This document shows positions 8,554-17,998 of a stretch of 64,000 nucleotides of DNA, piece after piece (the first letter of the stretch is position 1; each line of letters opens with the position of its first letter). The position numbers were made by a program, and so were the translations under genes. Under the pieces are notes generated by a model, which was not told the DNA's origin, did no database searches, and saw only the letters and a list, made by a program, of their open reading frames with translations. Source of the DNA: Candidatus Zhuqueibacterota bacterium (GTDB lineage Bacteria; Zhuqueibacterota; Zhuqueibacteria; Residuimicrobiales; Krinioviventaceae); NCBI GenBank assembly GCA_016934825.1, contig JAFGSB010000148.1, positions 1-64,000 of the forward strand, written 5' to 3'.

Positions 8554-9750
8554 ATGATCAAATCATTCAAGCGCGTTGTGTATCAGGTCAATGACCTTGA
8601 AAAAGCAAAACAATGGTATTCCGGTATTCTGAAAACGCAGCCGGTTTTCGACAGCCCCGTAGCTGTAATATTCGGCATAAATGATATTTCCCTGTCACTC
8701 ATACCGGAGACACATACTTTAAACAGGGACAATGAAAGTATCGCGGTTTTTTGGGAAGTGGATGATATTGAAGAATCATATCAAAAATTGATTGCCGCCG
8801 GGGCGGCCCCGCATACGGAAGTTAAAACGGTATTGAATATCAGGACCGCCAAAGTTATTGATCCGTTCGGCAACGTTATCGGACTTTCCAGCAAGGCCCC
8901 GGCGACGGAAAGTGTATCCGTCGAAATCAAGCCGTCCGAAACAGCTTTGAATGTGGCGTTTTGCCGGGCGCTGGCGGCGCACGAAGAGTCGGAAGAGAAA
9001 AAAGGCCCCGACTATCTGGCGGAGATATTTTTAACCGATGAACAAAAAAAACCTTTGAACAACAGGGCGGCCCGTGAAAAGATCATTACACAGGCGGTGT
9101 CCCCCCGGTTGTACGGATATTTTATCGCCAGAACCGCATATATGGACCAGATTTTTAGGGAATCACTGGAGGAAAATATCCCGCAAATCGTCCTGTTGGG
9201 TGCGGGTTACGATACGCGCAGTTTCCGCTTTGCGAATAATATCAGGGACACAAAAATATTTGAACTGGATATACAGACAACGCAAAATCATAAAAAACAG
9301 TTATTGCAGGCAGTGGATATAAAAACGCCGGGACAACTGTCATTTGTCAGCATGAATTTCAAAAAAGACAGCCTGGACCGGGTACTTGTTAACGCCGGTT
9401 TTGATATTGCCGGGAAAACATTGTTTATCTGGGAAGGCGTGTCATATTATCTCACCGCTGGGGCTGTGGATGATATACTTTACTTTGTGAGGAAAAACTC
9501 GCCCGCCGGGAGTATTATTGTTTTTGATTACATGACTACAAAAATAGAGTCGATAAAACAGGGGGAACCGTTTTTGTTCTGGATAGATCCTACGCAAATT
9601 GCAGGTTTTCTGTCCGAACGGGAATTTACGATCCTGGAGCATCTTGATGTTAACGATATCGAGAACAGGTTTTTATCGGCAGCCGACGGAACGGTTTTCC
9701 ATCACTCGCTGCCGTTTTTTCGTTTTGTACGGGCGGCGGTGAACGGGTAA
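8554..9750 (+). CDS. VOC (glyoxalase-like) domain fused to a SAM-dependent methyltransferase
   Basis: 398 residues in two parts. Residues 1-117 are a VOC/glyoxalase-bleomycin-resistance fold (KRVVYQVNDLEKAKQWYSGIL, then VIDPFGNVIGLSS). Residues ~128-395 are a leucine-carboxyl-methyltransferase-like enzyme of the TIGR00027 type, with LLGAGYDTRSFRF (214-226) as SAM-binding loop, FELDIQ (236-241) and FIWEGVSYYL (291-300). In related genomes these two domains usually occur as separate genes. The fusion suggests the VOC domain binds the small molecule that is methylated, which is an inference. AGGAGA lies about 8 nt before the ATG. The gene stands alone and ends before a long convergent palindrome. 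Confidence 0.85.
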   Translation: MIKSFKRVVYQVNDLEKAKQWYSGILKTQPVFDSPVAVIFGINDISLSLIPETHTLNRDNESIAVFWEVDDIEESYQKLIAAGAAPHTEVKTVLNIRTAKVIDPFGNVIGLSSKAPATESVSVEIKPSETALNVAFCRALAAHEESEEKKGPDYLAEIFLTDEQKKPLNNRAAREKIITQAVSPRLYGYFIARTAYMDQIFRESLEENIPQIVLLGAGYDTRSFRFANNIRDTKIFELDIQTTQNHKKQLLQAVDIKTPGQLSFVSMNFKKDSLDRVLVNAGFDIAGKTLFIWEGVSYYLTAGAVDDILYFVRKNSPAGSIIVFDYMTTKIESIKQGEPFLFWIDPTQIAGFLSEREFTILEHLDVNDIENRFLSAADGTVFHHSLPFFRFVRAAVNG

Positions 9751-9798
9751 AAAATGAATAGTATTATTTTAAAGAATATTCATGTATGAGACGTTTGA

Positions 9799-9835
9799 CC
9801 AAACCACGCAGGATTTCAAATCCTGCGTGGTTTGG
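9799..9835. terminator. bidirectional terminator palindrome
   Basis: Perfect 18-bp arms (9799-9816 and 9818-9835) around a single central C at 9817. It lies between the convergent VOC-methyltransferase gene (+) and the GH2 gene (-), so it can stop transcription from both sides. It is followed on + by TTGCTTTAATA. Confidence 0.75.
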
Positions 9836-9881
9836 TTGCTTTAATATATATTGGTTGTCAAAAAGCACACAATAATAAACT

Positions 9882-9947
9882 CCGTGCCCTCAAAGAGCTC
9901 TGTCGTTTTTGTTATTTAACCATAAAGCACTCGGAGAACATAGAAGG
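9882..9947. repeat. degenerate CTCCGTG/GGTTAA-type intergenic mini-repeat
   Basis: CTCCGTGCC at about 9882 and, inverted, TAACCATAAAGCACTCGGAG at 9917-9936 just past the GH2 stop form an imperfect inverted pair. The minus-strand text (CTCCGAGTGCTTTATGGTTA) resembles the short CTGCGTC/CTTGCGGTTA-like segments at 12641-12660 and 36398-36418. The function is unknown. Confidence 0.3.
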
Positions 9948-9955
9948 GAAATATC

Positions 9956-12424
9956 TCACTCCACCCTGATACTCACTTCCGCCGGCTGCATATTATCGGC
10001 CCTTGCGCTCAGCTTTATCCGTCCCGCTTTACCGGTGGGGCGAAGGATCGCCAGGCACCTGCCGCGAAAGGTTGTACATTCCGGGTTTTGAAAACTCTTC
10101 ATGTCCGCCGGGTTGCCGTTGCCCACGGCGGCCAGTTCGCCGCTGCCACCGACGGTAAACGAAACCGGTATCTCCGCGTACGGCACGCGGCGGTCCTTTT
10201 CGTCCAGCGCTTCTACGGTCACATAGGCCAGGTCGTTGCGGTCGTTGTTGATCTGCCGGCGGTCCGCGGTCAATTTGATTTTTACCGGCGGCCCTGAGGT
10301 TTCGAATGATTTGGACGCGACCTGTTTACCGTCCGTGATACCGATAGCCGTGATGGTTCCCGGCTGATACGGCACTTTGAATGTCGTTTTGAGTCCGGTT
10401 TCGCCCGAAACCGGCTGTTCCGCAATTTTTTGACCGTTAAGCTGTAAGACGACCTTTTCACAGCGAGAATACACGTTTACCTGCAGGGTGTCGCCTTCGT
10501 GGCCGGGCCAGGTCCAGCTCTGCTGCTCGTCCGGCCAGCCCCAGAAGCTCACCCTTTCCTTATACCCGTCCGGAATCGGGGCGTGCACGGCCATTTCCAG
10601 TCGACTCAACCCCCAGACCACATCCCGGAAAAATGACTGCGGCTTTTTGAATCCGCAGATATCGATGTCGCCGCAGTAAGCGTTGAACCAGGGCCATTCC
10701 CGCCAGAACCCGACATCGGTCGAATCCTTGTACAGAATTGAATTGCCGATCCCGGCTTCGCCGAGATAGTCCATGCCGGTCCAGACAAAGTCGCCGATCA
10801 CCCAGGGATTTTTCTCGACCTGCTGCCAGTTCTCAAAAGCCTGCCGGGCCACGGATTCGGTGCCGACCATAATCCGGTCGGGATAACCGGCATGGTCCTC
10901 CCCGTAACGCTGCCACTGGTAATTGTAGCCGCCCACGTCCAGCAGGGCGAACGCCGGCGCCGTGTCGCTCCAGGGGCGGCCGCGGTGGTCCCAAAACTCG
11001 CATATCGCCTCATTCACGGGGCGCGTCGGGTCCAGTTGATGTAGCAGTTCGACCATCTCGCGGGTGAGCGCCAGCCCGGACGGATCGGCGCGCTCGTTGA
11101 TCTCGTTGCCGATGCTCCACATCATCACACAGGGATGATTGCGGTCCCGCAGTACCATGGATTCAAGGTCGCCTCGCCAGTGTTCGTCGAAAAACCGGTG
11201 GTAATCCTGCGGATTTTTTTCACGCTGCCACTGGTCAAAGGCCTCGTCAATAACCAGTATGCCCAGCCGGTCGCAGGCGTCCAGGAATTGTTTCGAGGGC
11301 GGATTATGACTGGTGCGAATGGCGTTAAAACCAAACGATTTCATCAGTTCGACGCGCCGTTGTTCCGCGCGGTCGATTGTCGCCGAACCAAGCGGTCCGT
11401 TGTCGTGATGCATACAGCCGCCGCGCAGCAGCACCGGTTTGCCGTTTAATGAAAAGCCGGTTTTGGGGTCAAACCGGATGGAGCGAATGCCAAAGGGAAC
11501 GGTGACCCGGTCGATAATCTCACCATCTTTCCGGACCTCAACCACCGCGCTGTACAGGCCGGGGGAATCCGGGGACCAGAGTTTCGGCGCTTTTATTTCT
11601 ATAGACTGTGTGACGCCGGCTGCGCCGTTTGCACTGATTTGGACTGTGGTATGTGCATTTTCAGAGACAGCGCTGTCGTTATATTTTAGTTGTGTAAGGA
11701 TCGTAACCGAAACATCTTTATCCGTTTGGTTTTGAACATCGGTTTTGATCTGTACGGTTGCCGCCTGTTCGGAAACCACCGGAGTGGTTATCGCGACGCC
11801 CCATTTTTTGACGTGAACCGAACCGGTAACGGTCAACCAGACATGCCGGTAAATGCCGGACCCGCTGTACCAGCGGCTGTTCTTGCCTTCGTTTTTCACT
11901 TTTACGGCCAAAACATTGTCCGTACCGGGTGGATTCAGGTGCGGGGTCAGATCATAGGCAAACGGCGTATAACCGTAAGGATGTCCGCCCAAATGAACGC
12001 CGTTGATCCAGACGTCGCTGTCCATATAAACGCCGTCGAAATGGACGGCGACGATTTTTCCGCTGTCGGCATCGAGCGTAAAGTGCCTGCGGTACCACGC
12101 CGTTCCGCCCATAACATGGCCGGTGGACGGTCCGCCGGGACTGTTTTCGGAAAAGGGACCGATCTGTTTTACACCGGGAGATTCCGGCAGGTCTTCGATG
12201 CTCCAGTCGTGCGGCAGATCGAGCGACCGCCATCCGGAATCATCAAAATCAATTTTTTCAACGCCGGACAGGCTGTCCCTGGCAAACAACCAGTGTGCAT
12301 CGAACGGGATTTCCCGTAAACCGGCGGTGTTCAGAACGTGAAGTGAATCCTGTTTTACTGTACAACTGAACATATAAAGACAACAAAATATGAAACAAAT
12401 CAGGAAAAAACGCGGGTTTTTCAT
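9956..12424 (-). CDS. GH2 family beta-galactosidase, lipoprotein
   Basis: 822 residues. A lipoprotein signal ends in FSC (Cys21). Next come a sugar-binding jelly-roll domain (about 40-200, with GGTAWYRRHF and DVWINGVHLGGHPYGYTPF), an immunoglobulin-like domain (about 205-315), a TIM barrel (about 320-610), and C-terminal DUF4982-like and Ig-like beta domains (about 650-822). The barrel shows the GH2 acid/base E441 in SIGNEINE and the nucleophile E523 in VGTESVARQAF. The enzyme hydrolyses terminal beta-galactosides (less likely glucuronides) and is probably anchored in the periplasm or outer membrane. AAGGAG lies just upstream of the ATG. It is transcribed alone, after a 264-nt gap from the T9SS gene upstream of it. 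Confidence 0.93.
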   Translation of the reverse strand: MKNPRFFLICFIFCCLYMFSCTVKQDSLHVLNTAGLREIPFDAHWLFARDSLSGVEKIDFDDSGWRSLDLPHDWSIEDLPESPGVKQIGPFSENSPGGPSTGHVMGGTAWYRRHFTLDADSGKIVAVHFDGVYMDSDVWINGVHLGGHPYGYTPFAYDLTPHLNPPGTDNVLAVKVKNEGKNSRWYSGSGIYRHVWLTVTGSVHVKKWGVAITTPVVSEQAATVQIKTDVQNQTDKDVSVTILTQLKYNDSAVSENAHTTVQISANGAAGVTQSIEIKAPKLWSPDSPGLYSAVVEVRKDGEIIDRVTVPFGIRSIRFDPKTGFSLNGKPVLLRGGCMHHDNGPLGSATIDRAEQRRVELMKSFGFNAIRTSHNPPSKQFLDACDRLGILVIDEAFDQWQREKNPQDYHRFFDEHWRGDLESMVLRDRNHPCVMMWSIGNEINERADPSGLALTREMVELLHQLDPTRPVNEAICEFWDHRGRPWSDTAPAFALLDVGGYNYQWQRYGEDHAGYPDRIMVGTESVARQAFENWQQVEKNPWVIGDFVWTGMDYLGEAGIGNSILYKDSTDVGFWREWPWFNAYCGDIDICGFKKPQSFFRDVVWGLSRLEMAVHAPIPDGYKERVSFWGWPDEQQSWTWPGHEGDTLQVNVYSRCEKVVLQLNGQKIAEQPVSGETGLKTTFKVPYQPGTITAIGITDGKQVASKSFETSGPPVKIKLTADRRQINNDRNDLAYVTVEALDEKDRRVPYAEIPVSFTVGGSGELAAVGNGNPADMKSFQNPECTTFRGRCLAILRPTGKAGRIKLSARADNMQPAEVSIRVE

Positions 12425-12640
12425 GGATTTCTCCTTATCCTTTGTCCCTTAATAGTACAATTATAAATAAAACCGGATCATGGTGGAGAATATATTATAA
12501 CATCCGGTCTGATTTTAAATGTAATATTCGTTTTGAATTTATCAAATAAATATTCAATTTAATTGATCCCCAAAAAGAAAATAATATATAGAATAAAGCA
12601 ACCCGGATTGAAATACAACACCAGAAATATTTATCGTTTA

Positions 12641-12660
12641 TCTGCGTCATCTGCGTGAAA
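12641..12660. repeat. tandem CTGCGTC-type short repeat
   Basis: TCTGCGTCATCTGCGTGAAA is an imperfect tandem duplication of a 9-mer in the gap downstream of the T9SS gene. It resembles the CTTGCGTCCTTGCGGTTA segment at 36398-36418. The role is unknown. Confidence 0.3.
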
Positions 12661-12688
12661 AAAATTTTTTATTGGAGCATGTATAGAA

Positions 12689-13402
12689 CTATTTCAGTAA
12701 AATGAGTTTTTTTGTTTCGACAAAATCACCCGCCTGAATTCTATAGACATACACACCGCTGGCAAAACCTGCCGCGTTCCAGGTCGTTTTATATTGTCCC
12801 GGCGGTAGAGATTTATCCACCAGTGTTTCCACTTCCGAGCCCAGGGCATTGTAAATCTTAACAGAAACGTGTGTTGATTTAGGAATATCGAACCGGATGG
12901 TCGTATTCGCATTAAAGGGATTGGGGTAATTCTGTGAAATTAAAAACCGCTCAGGGACTTTTCCTTTTATTGCTTCTATGGATGCCGTTGTCGGCCCCCA
13001 ACTGCCGGAACAGATTGTGCCATACACATCAAAGCTCCATGTCCCGGACGCATTGTCACCGGGTTCATAAAATGTCCCGTTGATGGTCACTTTGATGTGT
13101 CCTGAAGGATCAACAGACGAATTTATTGTGAATTGATTGTTTGAGATAGACCATCCGGGTGACACGTTGAAAGTCACACCCCCGGACTGCTTGACACCCC
13201 CGCATGTCCAATCTGAAAAAGTCAGAACAAGTTTGGTAATATTTGTACACTCAGAGTTAACTGTAAAAATAAATTCACCAAAATCAGTTGGTACCTTCCA
13301 ATCTCCGCTCATTGGTATAGAGTATATTTTCCCGGTGACACTGAGCAGTAATACAATTATTATTATACCCATCGAACAGATCATTTTTTTTGAGGAATTC
13401 AT
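12689..13402 (-). CDS. small secreted T9SS type A cargo protein
   Basis: 237 residues from the ATG at 13402, chosen because TAAGGAGT lies 8 nt upstream. A longer frame to 13561 has no ribosome site and an implausible leader. It has a signal peptide (about 1-28), then a ~125-residue beta-rich domain with SGDWKVPTDFGEF, FTVNSECTNITKLVLTFSDW and SGTWSFDVYGTICSGSWGP, which reads like a small secreted binding or sensor fold but is not assignable. The last ~80 residues are a T9SS type A sorting domain (QNYPNPFNANTTIRF, then VETKKLILLK). It is therefore exported through T9SS and likely attached at the cell surface or released. Function is unknown. Confidence 0.85.
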   Translation of the reverse strand: MNSSKKMICSMGIIIIVLLLSVTGKIYSIPMSGDWKVPTDFGEFIFTVNSECTNITKLVLTFSDWTCGGVKQSGGVTFNVSPGWSISNNQFTINSSVDPSGHIKVTINGTFYEPGDNASGTWSFDVYGTICSGSWGPTTASIEAIKGKVPERFLISQNYPNPFNANTTIRFDIPKSTHVSVKIYNALGSEVETLVDKSLPPGQYKTTWNAAGFASGVYVYRIQAGDFVETKKLILLK

Positions 13403-13737
13403 AATAGTACTCCTTATAAAAAAGATACTCAATAAATTTTTTGTGATTCGGTGATTATTAGAATCTGTTACAGTACAGAATATTATCCGTCTTTTCAGAA
13501 ATTCGAAGTGCGAAAATCCGACACAGTTAGAGAAAAACTCCGTTTCGGCTTCATTCATCAATATCGCAAAATTCGCAGTAAAGCCCCATGCTCCTTTTTC
13601 AATAAAATATATAAAAAAAATTGCACTTGCACAAGAATTTTTAATTAAACTCCAGAGAAATATTCACTATAAAATCCGGGTTTGTATTGATATAACAATT
13701 GGCCATTACAGCCAAGATATTGTTTTTTTAAATAACG
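13403..13737. other. intergenic gap, no gene seen
   Basis: 335 nt between the start of the T9SS gene and the end of the deacetylase gene on the same strand. It is AT-rich with only short out-of-frame ORFs. The promoter of the T9SS gene must lie here, but no convincing motif was identified. Confidence 0.5.
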
Positions 13738-14625
13738 TTAATTCCATATCTTCAGGTCTTTATAGCCGATCAGTTTGATGTTTCGTCTTTTAATGATCTC
13801 TTTAACTTTATCGCTGGTGAAAGCTTTTGTCACCGCGTCCCGGGAAAACGCAACGTCTTCATCTCCGATATGCCATACATTGCGCATTTCCGGGGTATCC
13901 AGTCCGGGGTGGTCATAGCATTCCCAGGTCCCTTTCCAGATCTTTTCCAAAACATGCACAGCGGCGGCTGTTCTTTCTTCGGCTGATAACGCGTAGCCGA
14001 ACAGGTCCAGACTCCTCAGCGGGATCATTCGAATATTCGCGTCCACATTATATTCTTTTGCAAGCTTTAATACCAACCCGGAAACGCGCGGTGAAATGGT
14101 GTGAAATCCCATGTGCGGCGTGATATGAGTGCAGTGCGGAATATGCTGCAAAGCTGTTTCAATCTGCGCCCGCAGTTCCTTTTCAATTTCATTTAGCTGC
14201 CAGGCCGACGTTCCGAGGGCCTTTTCGGGGGGATATGCCTCATCGGGCCAGACCATTTGAAAAAAATACCCGTTTTCGTCTACAAGACTTGGGGCATTTG
14301 TAACAGGGCCCCATTTGATTTTTTCCCATTCACTGTTCAATGTTAAATGGATACCCACGTCAAGACCCGGATTGTTATTGAGCATTTCCGCGGCTTCAAG
14401 AAAATATGGACTGGGAACCATGACCTCAACGGCGGTCATAATCCCATCCTGGTAAGATTGAATGCAGCCCAGATTAACGGAATGACAAAAGCCCATGTCG
14501 TCGCCGCGTACGATCAGCCTGATCTCCCGGTTCATCTGAGATAAAAACAAAAAAAAGAATATAAAAACAGCAATACAAAGGGCATAAAAAATAATAGAAA
14601 AAATGGTAAAAAATTTCATATTCAT
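13738..14625 (-). CDS. ChbG/YdjC-family carbohydrate deacetylase, membrane-anchored
   Basis: 295 residues. An N-terminal hydrophobic helix (about 7-30) anchors or exports the protein. The rest is the YdjC/ChbG TIM-barrel-like deacetylase fold with the metal site GDDMGFCHSVN (D42/D43), GIHLTLNSEW (H93) and THITPHMGFH (H167/H171/H175), and a late CYDHPGLD motif. ChbG removes the acetyl group from N-acetylated oligosaccharides. An exported version would act in the periplasm on acetylated sugars or polysaccharide fragments, which fits the surrounding hydrolases. GGAACAAG precedes the ATG. The gene is 86 nt downstream of the double-SH3 gene on the same strand, so co-transcription is possible. Confidence 0.85.
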   Translation of the reverse strand: MNMKFFTIFSIIFYALCIAVFIFFFLFLSQMNREIRLIVRGDDMGFCHSVNLGCIQSYQDGIMTAVEVMVPSPYFLEAAEMLNNNPGLDVGIHLTLNSEWEKIKWGPVTNAPSLVDENGYFFQMVWPDEAYPPEKALGTSAWQLNEIEKELRAQIETALQHIPHCTHITPHMGFHTISPRVSGLVLKLAKEYNVDANIRMIPLRSLDLFGYALSAEERTAAAVHVLEKIWKGTWECYDHPGLDTPEMRNVWHIGDEDVAFSRDAVTKAFTSDKVKEIIKRRNIKLIGYKDLKIWN

Positions 14626-14711
14626 CTTGTTCCGTATCGTTAATATTAAGGGTTTATGAATTACTGTACGACAACCCGATATAATTGTTGTTTTTGACGG
14701 CTGATATTATA

Positions 14712-15104
14712 TCATAACCGCTCCAGACATTTCTCCGGCACCCATCCCTTTTTCCCTTCACTGTTTGTGCACCATAACCAGTCACATGCCCTTTTGTCCC
14801 CCAGCACTTCTTCACCCGCTTTAACGGTCAGTTCCGTGGCGTCATAATCACAGAGCAGCGTTCCGCTGTCGCCCTTGCGTTGCAGATAAGTTTCCGGCAC
14901 CCATCCGCTTTTTCCTTCACTGCTCGTGCACCACAGCCATTCGCCGTATTCACATTTTTTTTCTTCAACTTTTAATATTTCACCTGCCCGGAGTAAAAGC
15001 GGATCGGGATACGCGGAATGGTAATCAAGGATCACAAGGTATTTCAATTGCCTGACGGCTTTTGATTTCACCCCTCCGGATTTATGAGGATCATAATCAA
15101 TCAT
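14712..15104 (-). CDS. tandem SH3-domain protein
   Basis: 130 residues with no signal peptide. It consists of two variant-SH3 (SH3_2-like) domains, about 23-75 and 80-130. Each ends in the same block, WLWCTSSEGKSGWVPETYL and WLWCTNSEGKKGWVPEKCL. The domains bind peptides or cell-wall ligands in other proteins, and the target here is unknown. The start at 15104 has AGGAG 8 nt upstream, only 9 nt after the stop of the 680-residue T9SS protein, so the two are almost certainly one transcript. The cytoplasmic location is inferred from the missing signal. Confidence 0.85.
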   Translation of the reverse strand: MIDYDPHKSGGVKSKAVRQLKYLVILDYHSAYPDPLLLRAGEILKVEEKKCEYGEWLWCTSSEGKSGWVPETYLQRKGDSGTLLCDYDATELTVKAGEEVLGDKRACDWLWCTNSEGKKGWVPEKCLERL

Positions 15105-15113
15105 TTTGTACTC

Positions 15114-17156
15114 CTATTTTAGTAGTACTGTTTTTTTGACCTCCACAAAATCCCCGGTTTTCATCGTGATAAAGTAGATCCCTGATGCCAGCGCCGTTGT
15201 CTCAAACGGGATTTCGTAATAACCGGGATTAAATTGTGATTTTACGATTTCCGTCACGATCTGTCCGGTTATATCATACAAGACCAATGATATAAAACTT
15301 TTCCGCGGAACATAAAAGGGAACAACCGTGCCGTCGTTGAAGGGATTGGGATAGTTCTGCAGAAGTCGAAAAGATCCCGGGATCCGGCTGTCCGGATGAT
15401 TTTCGATCCGGGTCAGGACATCTCCTTCCAGAAAAAACGGTTCGTAACCGAGTTGAACACTAAATTGTCCGTTTTGCGGTTTCAATATTTCCACATCGGG
15501 TACAATATTGGCCGTGTCGGTAATAATGTGTGTCAGCACAAGCTCGCCGTCATTGTTTTGCGTCCGGAAGGTCACAGATTCTCCGGTCGGTATACGGTAA
15601 TCAAGGTCCGGCGGCGGCGGACCGGTCTCGCTCCACAATACATAGACCGGACCGCGCTGCGACCGTTCAAATTCATATACACGTGTCCGGGGATTTTCGG
15701 AAACGGTAATCTCTTTTGCCGTTGTAAAGTCCTTTAATTTTTCCACCATAATTTTGAAGGTGTGATATTGCGGTTTTTTAAAATAGTCTTCCTGACGCGT
15801 GCCGGTGAGATTGATCCAGCCGCCGGGCCAGCCGCGGGTGTGGGGAACAAGGGACGCGGGCAGGTCATTCGATCCGGAATAACTGGCCGTAACGGCCCCT
15901 TCTCCAAAGGCGCAGGCGAAAGATTTTACCAATTGCCGGGCGCCGTTGGCGTAATACCATTCTAACACATCAGGATCGTCCTGATTCAGTTTCTGAAACA
16001 GTTCGGCGAAAGGGTCCGCCAGTGTGAAAAGAGGGTTTGGAAAATCACCGAAAAGCCTGGTTATCCAGTCGGTTGCGCTGAACGGGTTTGCCGGGGCATT
16101 GAAAACGGCATATCCCGGAATACCGGGCAGCGGAGGGACTGCCGGGGCGTAATACCCTCTTGGAAAAATATTCGACCACATATCATCCACATAAACGGAT
16201 TTATTGCCTGCGTATGCATGAATAAAAGCGAATTCCTGCGGTATGATCCGCCAGCTAAAATGCGGATGCCAGCCCACATAATCACATTCGATGCCGTCGG
16301 AATCGTCGCCGAAACTTTTCAGCATTTTTTTCAGACTGTCCCATCCCGCTGAAAATGTTTTATTATGATAATTCGCCCCATCCAGACGTTTCCGGATCGT
16401 ACTGTTGGGATCAACAGGATCGAATTCCGGCCAGTCCGGGAAATCGGCGAACAGGTCCCACAGGACGGCGCCGCTGGAAACGACTATGGTTGAGCCGGTC
16501 GGATCAGCTTCCTGAACGGCTTTGTAGGTTAAACGATGTAAGCGCAGCAGACCGTCGATATCATCCCACCAAAACGGCCCCCACACATCATCACCCTGTC
16601 CTTCCATGCCGTATCGTATTTCACCGGGTAATATATAATATCTGACGGGAACCAGCAGGTTCGGCATATCGTCTTTTCCGTCTCCGTCATACCTTTCGAC
16701 CACGGCCTTTAAAAAATCAATCCAAGCCTGTTCATACCCGGGTTTGGGGGCGCAGTTTCTGTATATCAGAATATCGGGTATGGGATCAGTCATATGAACC
16801 GTATCGGGACAGCATTCGGGTTTGTCCGGCATCGCCCAATATGCGTTACTTGATATGTACCAGGTCAAAGAAAAACCATATTGCTGAAAGACTTTAACCA
16901 CGGCATCCGTGGTTGTAAAATCGATTTCAGCGCCGGGGCTTTTCTGCATATTGGCCCAGCTCCCCAGCCCGTTAACATTGATTCCGCCGTTCGCGCCGGT
17001 TTCCTGCAGAGTACTGAGTAGTTTAAGAATATGCGGATCATTCCAGGTGAGTCCGCCTTCGTTCCATTCAAATCCGAACCGCCAGTCGGGTTGCCCGACA
17101 GTTAAAGTCGTATTAAGAATAATTGCATACGTGAAAAATAAAAGCAATTTATTCAT
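15114..17156 (-). CDS. large secreted T9SS protein with TIM-barrel glycosidase-like domain
   Basis: 680 residues with a signal peptide (about 1-21). Residues ~25-470 look like a glycoside-hydrolase clan A (beta/alpha)8 barrel: FGFEWNEGGLTW, GANGGINVNGLGSW, FSLTWYISSNAYW, VRYYILPGEIRYG (possible acid E), IECDYVGWHPHFSW and KSVYVDDMWS. The order of strand motifs recalls GH39/GH5-type proteins, but no CAZy family can be assigned. A beta domain (about 480-590) follows. The last ~85 residues are a T9SS type A sorting domain (QNYPNPFNDGTVVPF, ending VEVKKTVLLK). It is probably surface-exposed. AAAGGA lies before the ATG. It heads an operon with the SH3 protein. Confidence 0.8.
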   Translation of the reverse strand: MNKLLLFFTYAIILNTTLTVGQPDWRFGFEWNEGGLTWNDPHILKLLSTLQETGANGGINVNGLGSWANMQKSPGAEIDFTTTDAVVKVFQQYGFSLTWYISSNAYWAMPDKPECCPDTVHMTDPIPDILIYRNCAPKPGYEQAWIDFLKAVVERYDGDGKDDMPNLLVPVRYYILPGEIRYGMEGQGDDVWGPFWWDDIDGLLRLHRLTYKAVQEADPTGSTIVVSSGAVLWDLFADFPDWPEFDPVDPNSTIRKRLDGANYHNKTFSAGWDSLKKMLKSFGDDSDGIECDYVGWHPHFSWRIIPQEFAFIHAYAGNKSVYVDDMWSNIFPRGYYAPAVPPLPGIPGYAVFNAPANPFSATDWITRLFGDFPNPLFTLADPFAELFQKLNQDDPDVLEWYYANGARQLVKSFACAFGEGAVTASYSGSNDLPASLVPHTRGWPGGWINLTGTRQEDYFKKPQYHTFKIMVEKLKDFTTAKEITVSENPRTRVYEFERSQRGPVYVLWSETGPPPPDLDYRIPTGESVTFRTQNNDGELVLTHIITDTANIVPDVEILKPQNGQFSVQLGYEPFFLEGDVLTRIENHPDSRIPGSFRLLQNYPNPFNDGTVVPFYVPRKSFISLVLYDITGQIVTEIVKSQFNPGYYEIPFETTALASGIYFITMKTGDFVEVKKTVLLK

Positions 17157-17487
17157 CGTGCTTTTCCTTTAATAATTTTAAAAAGTACTCCAAAGTTTGT
17201 CGGTTAGATTGTTATGCACGTCAAAAGAGCAGATATTTATTATAATGTTTTTAACCCGTTATTGTATATTTTCACAAATAATTTAAAGTACTTATCAATT
17301 CTCTTTCGAACAGCAAAGAAAGGCTCATTGGGGAACAGCAGGGCAGAGTCTTTTGACGGGTACAGTTTACTATGTTTATTAAATATTAAAAAATATAAGA
17401 TTATTTAGCAAGAAAATTGTAATTAATTTATTTGTCATCCAGTGCATTTTACAGGAATTTTTATCATTCTCAATAGTTTGATATTAT
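17157..17487. other. intergenic gap, no gene seen
   Basis: AT-rich stretch upstream of the large T9SS gene. A 64-codon frame at 17214-17408 has no ribosome site and no protein-like composition. The promoter for the minus-strand operon should be here. Confidence 0.4.
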
Positions 17488-17746
17488 TCACTCTCCTGGT
17501 TTTTCTGTGAGGTCACACTTGGCCCGTAGCATCCGCCAGGAACAAATCCCGGTTACGATCAATCCCGTGAACACGAAAAAGGAGAGCACTGAATATATGA
17601 TCCAATTGGTAACGGGTTCGACCGTCCAGTTTGTGACATGTAGAAACGGAATGGATGCCAGGTTGTCCGAATAATTGCAGTAACACTAATACCCAAAGTG
17701 TATGCCAGCCTATTTTACATCTTATTGGTTGAGTAATAATATTCAT
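17488..17746 (-). pseudogene. frameshifted remnant of a small membrane protein
   Basis: From the ATG at 17746 one frame reads MNIITQPIRCKIGWHTLWVL, then LVLLQL, with a hydrophobic run. The adjoining frame then carries protein-like text to a stop at 17488: SIPFLHVTNWTVEPVTNW, IIYSVLSFFVFTGLIVTGIC (a clear transmembrane helix) and a basic tail RMLRAKC. A single frameshift near 17670 would join the two. The family is not recognised. It lies at the left border of the AT-rich kinase island, where insertion scars would be expected. Confidence 0.4.
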
Positions 17747-17998
17747 AGCATTATTGACTGGATTATTTTCCTTAATTTATTTTTTTAAAATACTCGATCA
17801 TTCATCAAATGTTACAAACAGATGAGATTTTTTATATGTATACTCAATTAAAGTCAATTCATCATCTTAAATTGTTATACAATTTTAATCAAGTAGTTAA
17901 ATAAATTTTTTCAATATTTTATTGACTTTTATTTTTATTTTATTTACAATAAACACAATATTGATGAAATTTAAATATATATTATTAATTTGGAAATT
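17747..17998. other. very AT-rich leader of the kinase island
   Basis: About 250 nt of poly-A/T-rich DNA before the thymidylate-kinase-like gene, much lower in GC than the flanks. No gene is visible. It probably contains the promoter of the two-gene island. Confidence 0.35.

Noticed and set aside
13403-13561. N-terminal extension of the small T9SS protein
   Set aside because: The ATG at 13402 has a clear TAAGGAGT and starts a proper signal peptide. The extension does not look like a leader.
17214-17408. 64-codon + frame before the kinase island
   Set aside because: It has no ribosome site, is low in complexity and lies in the promoter region of the opposite-strand operon.
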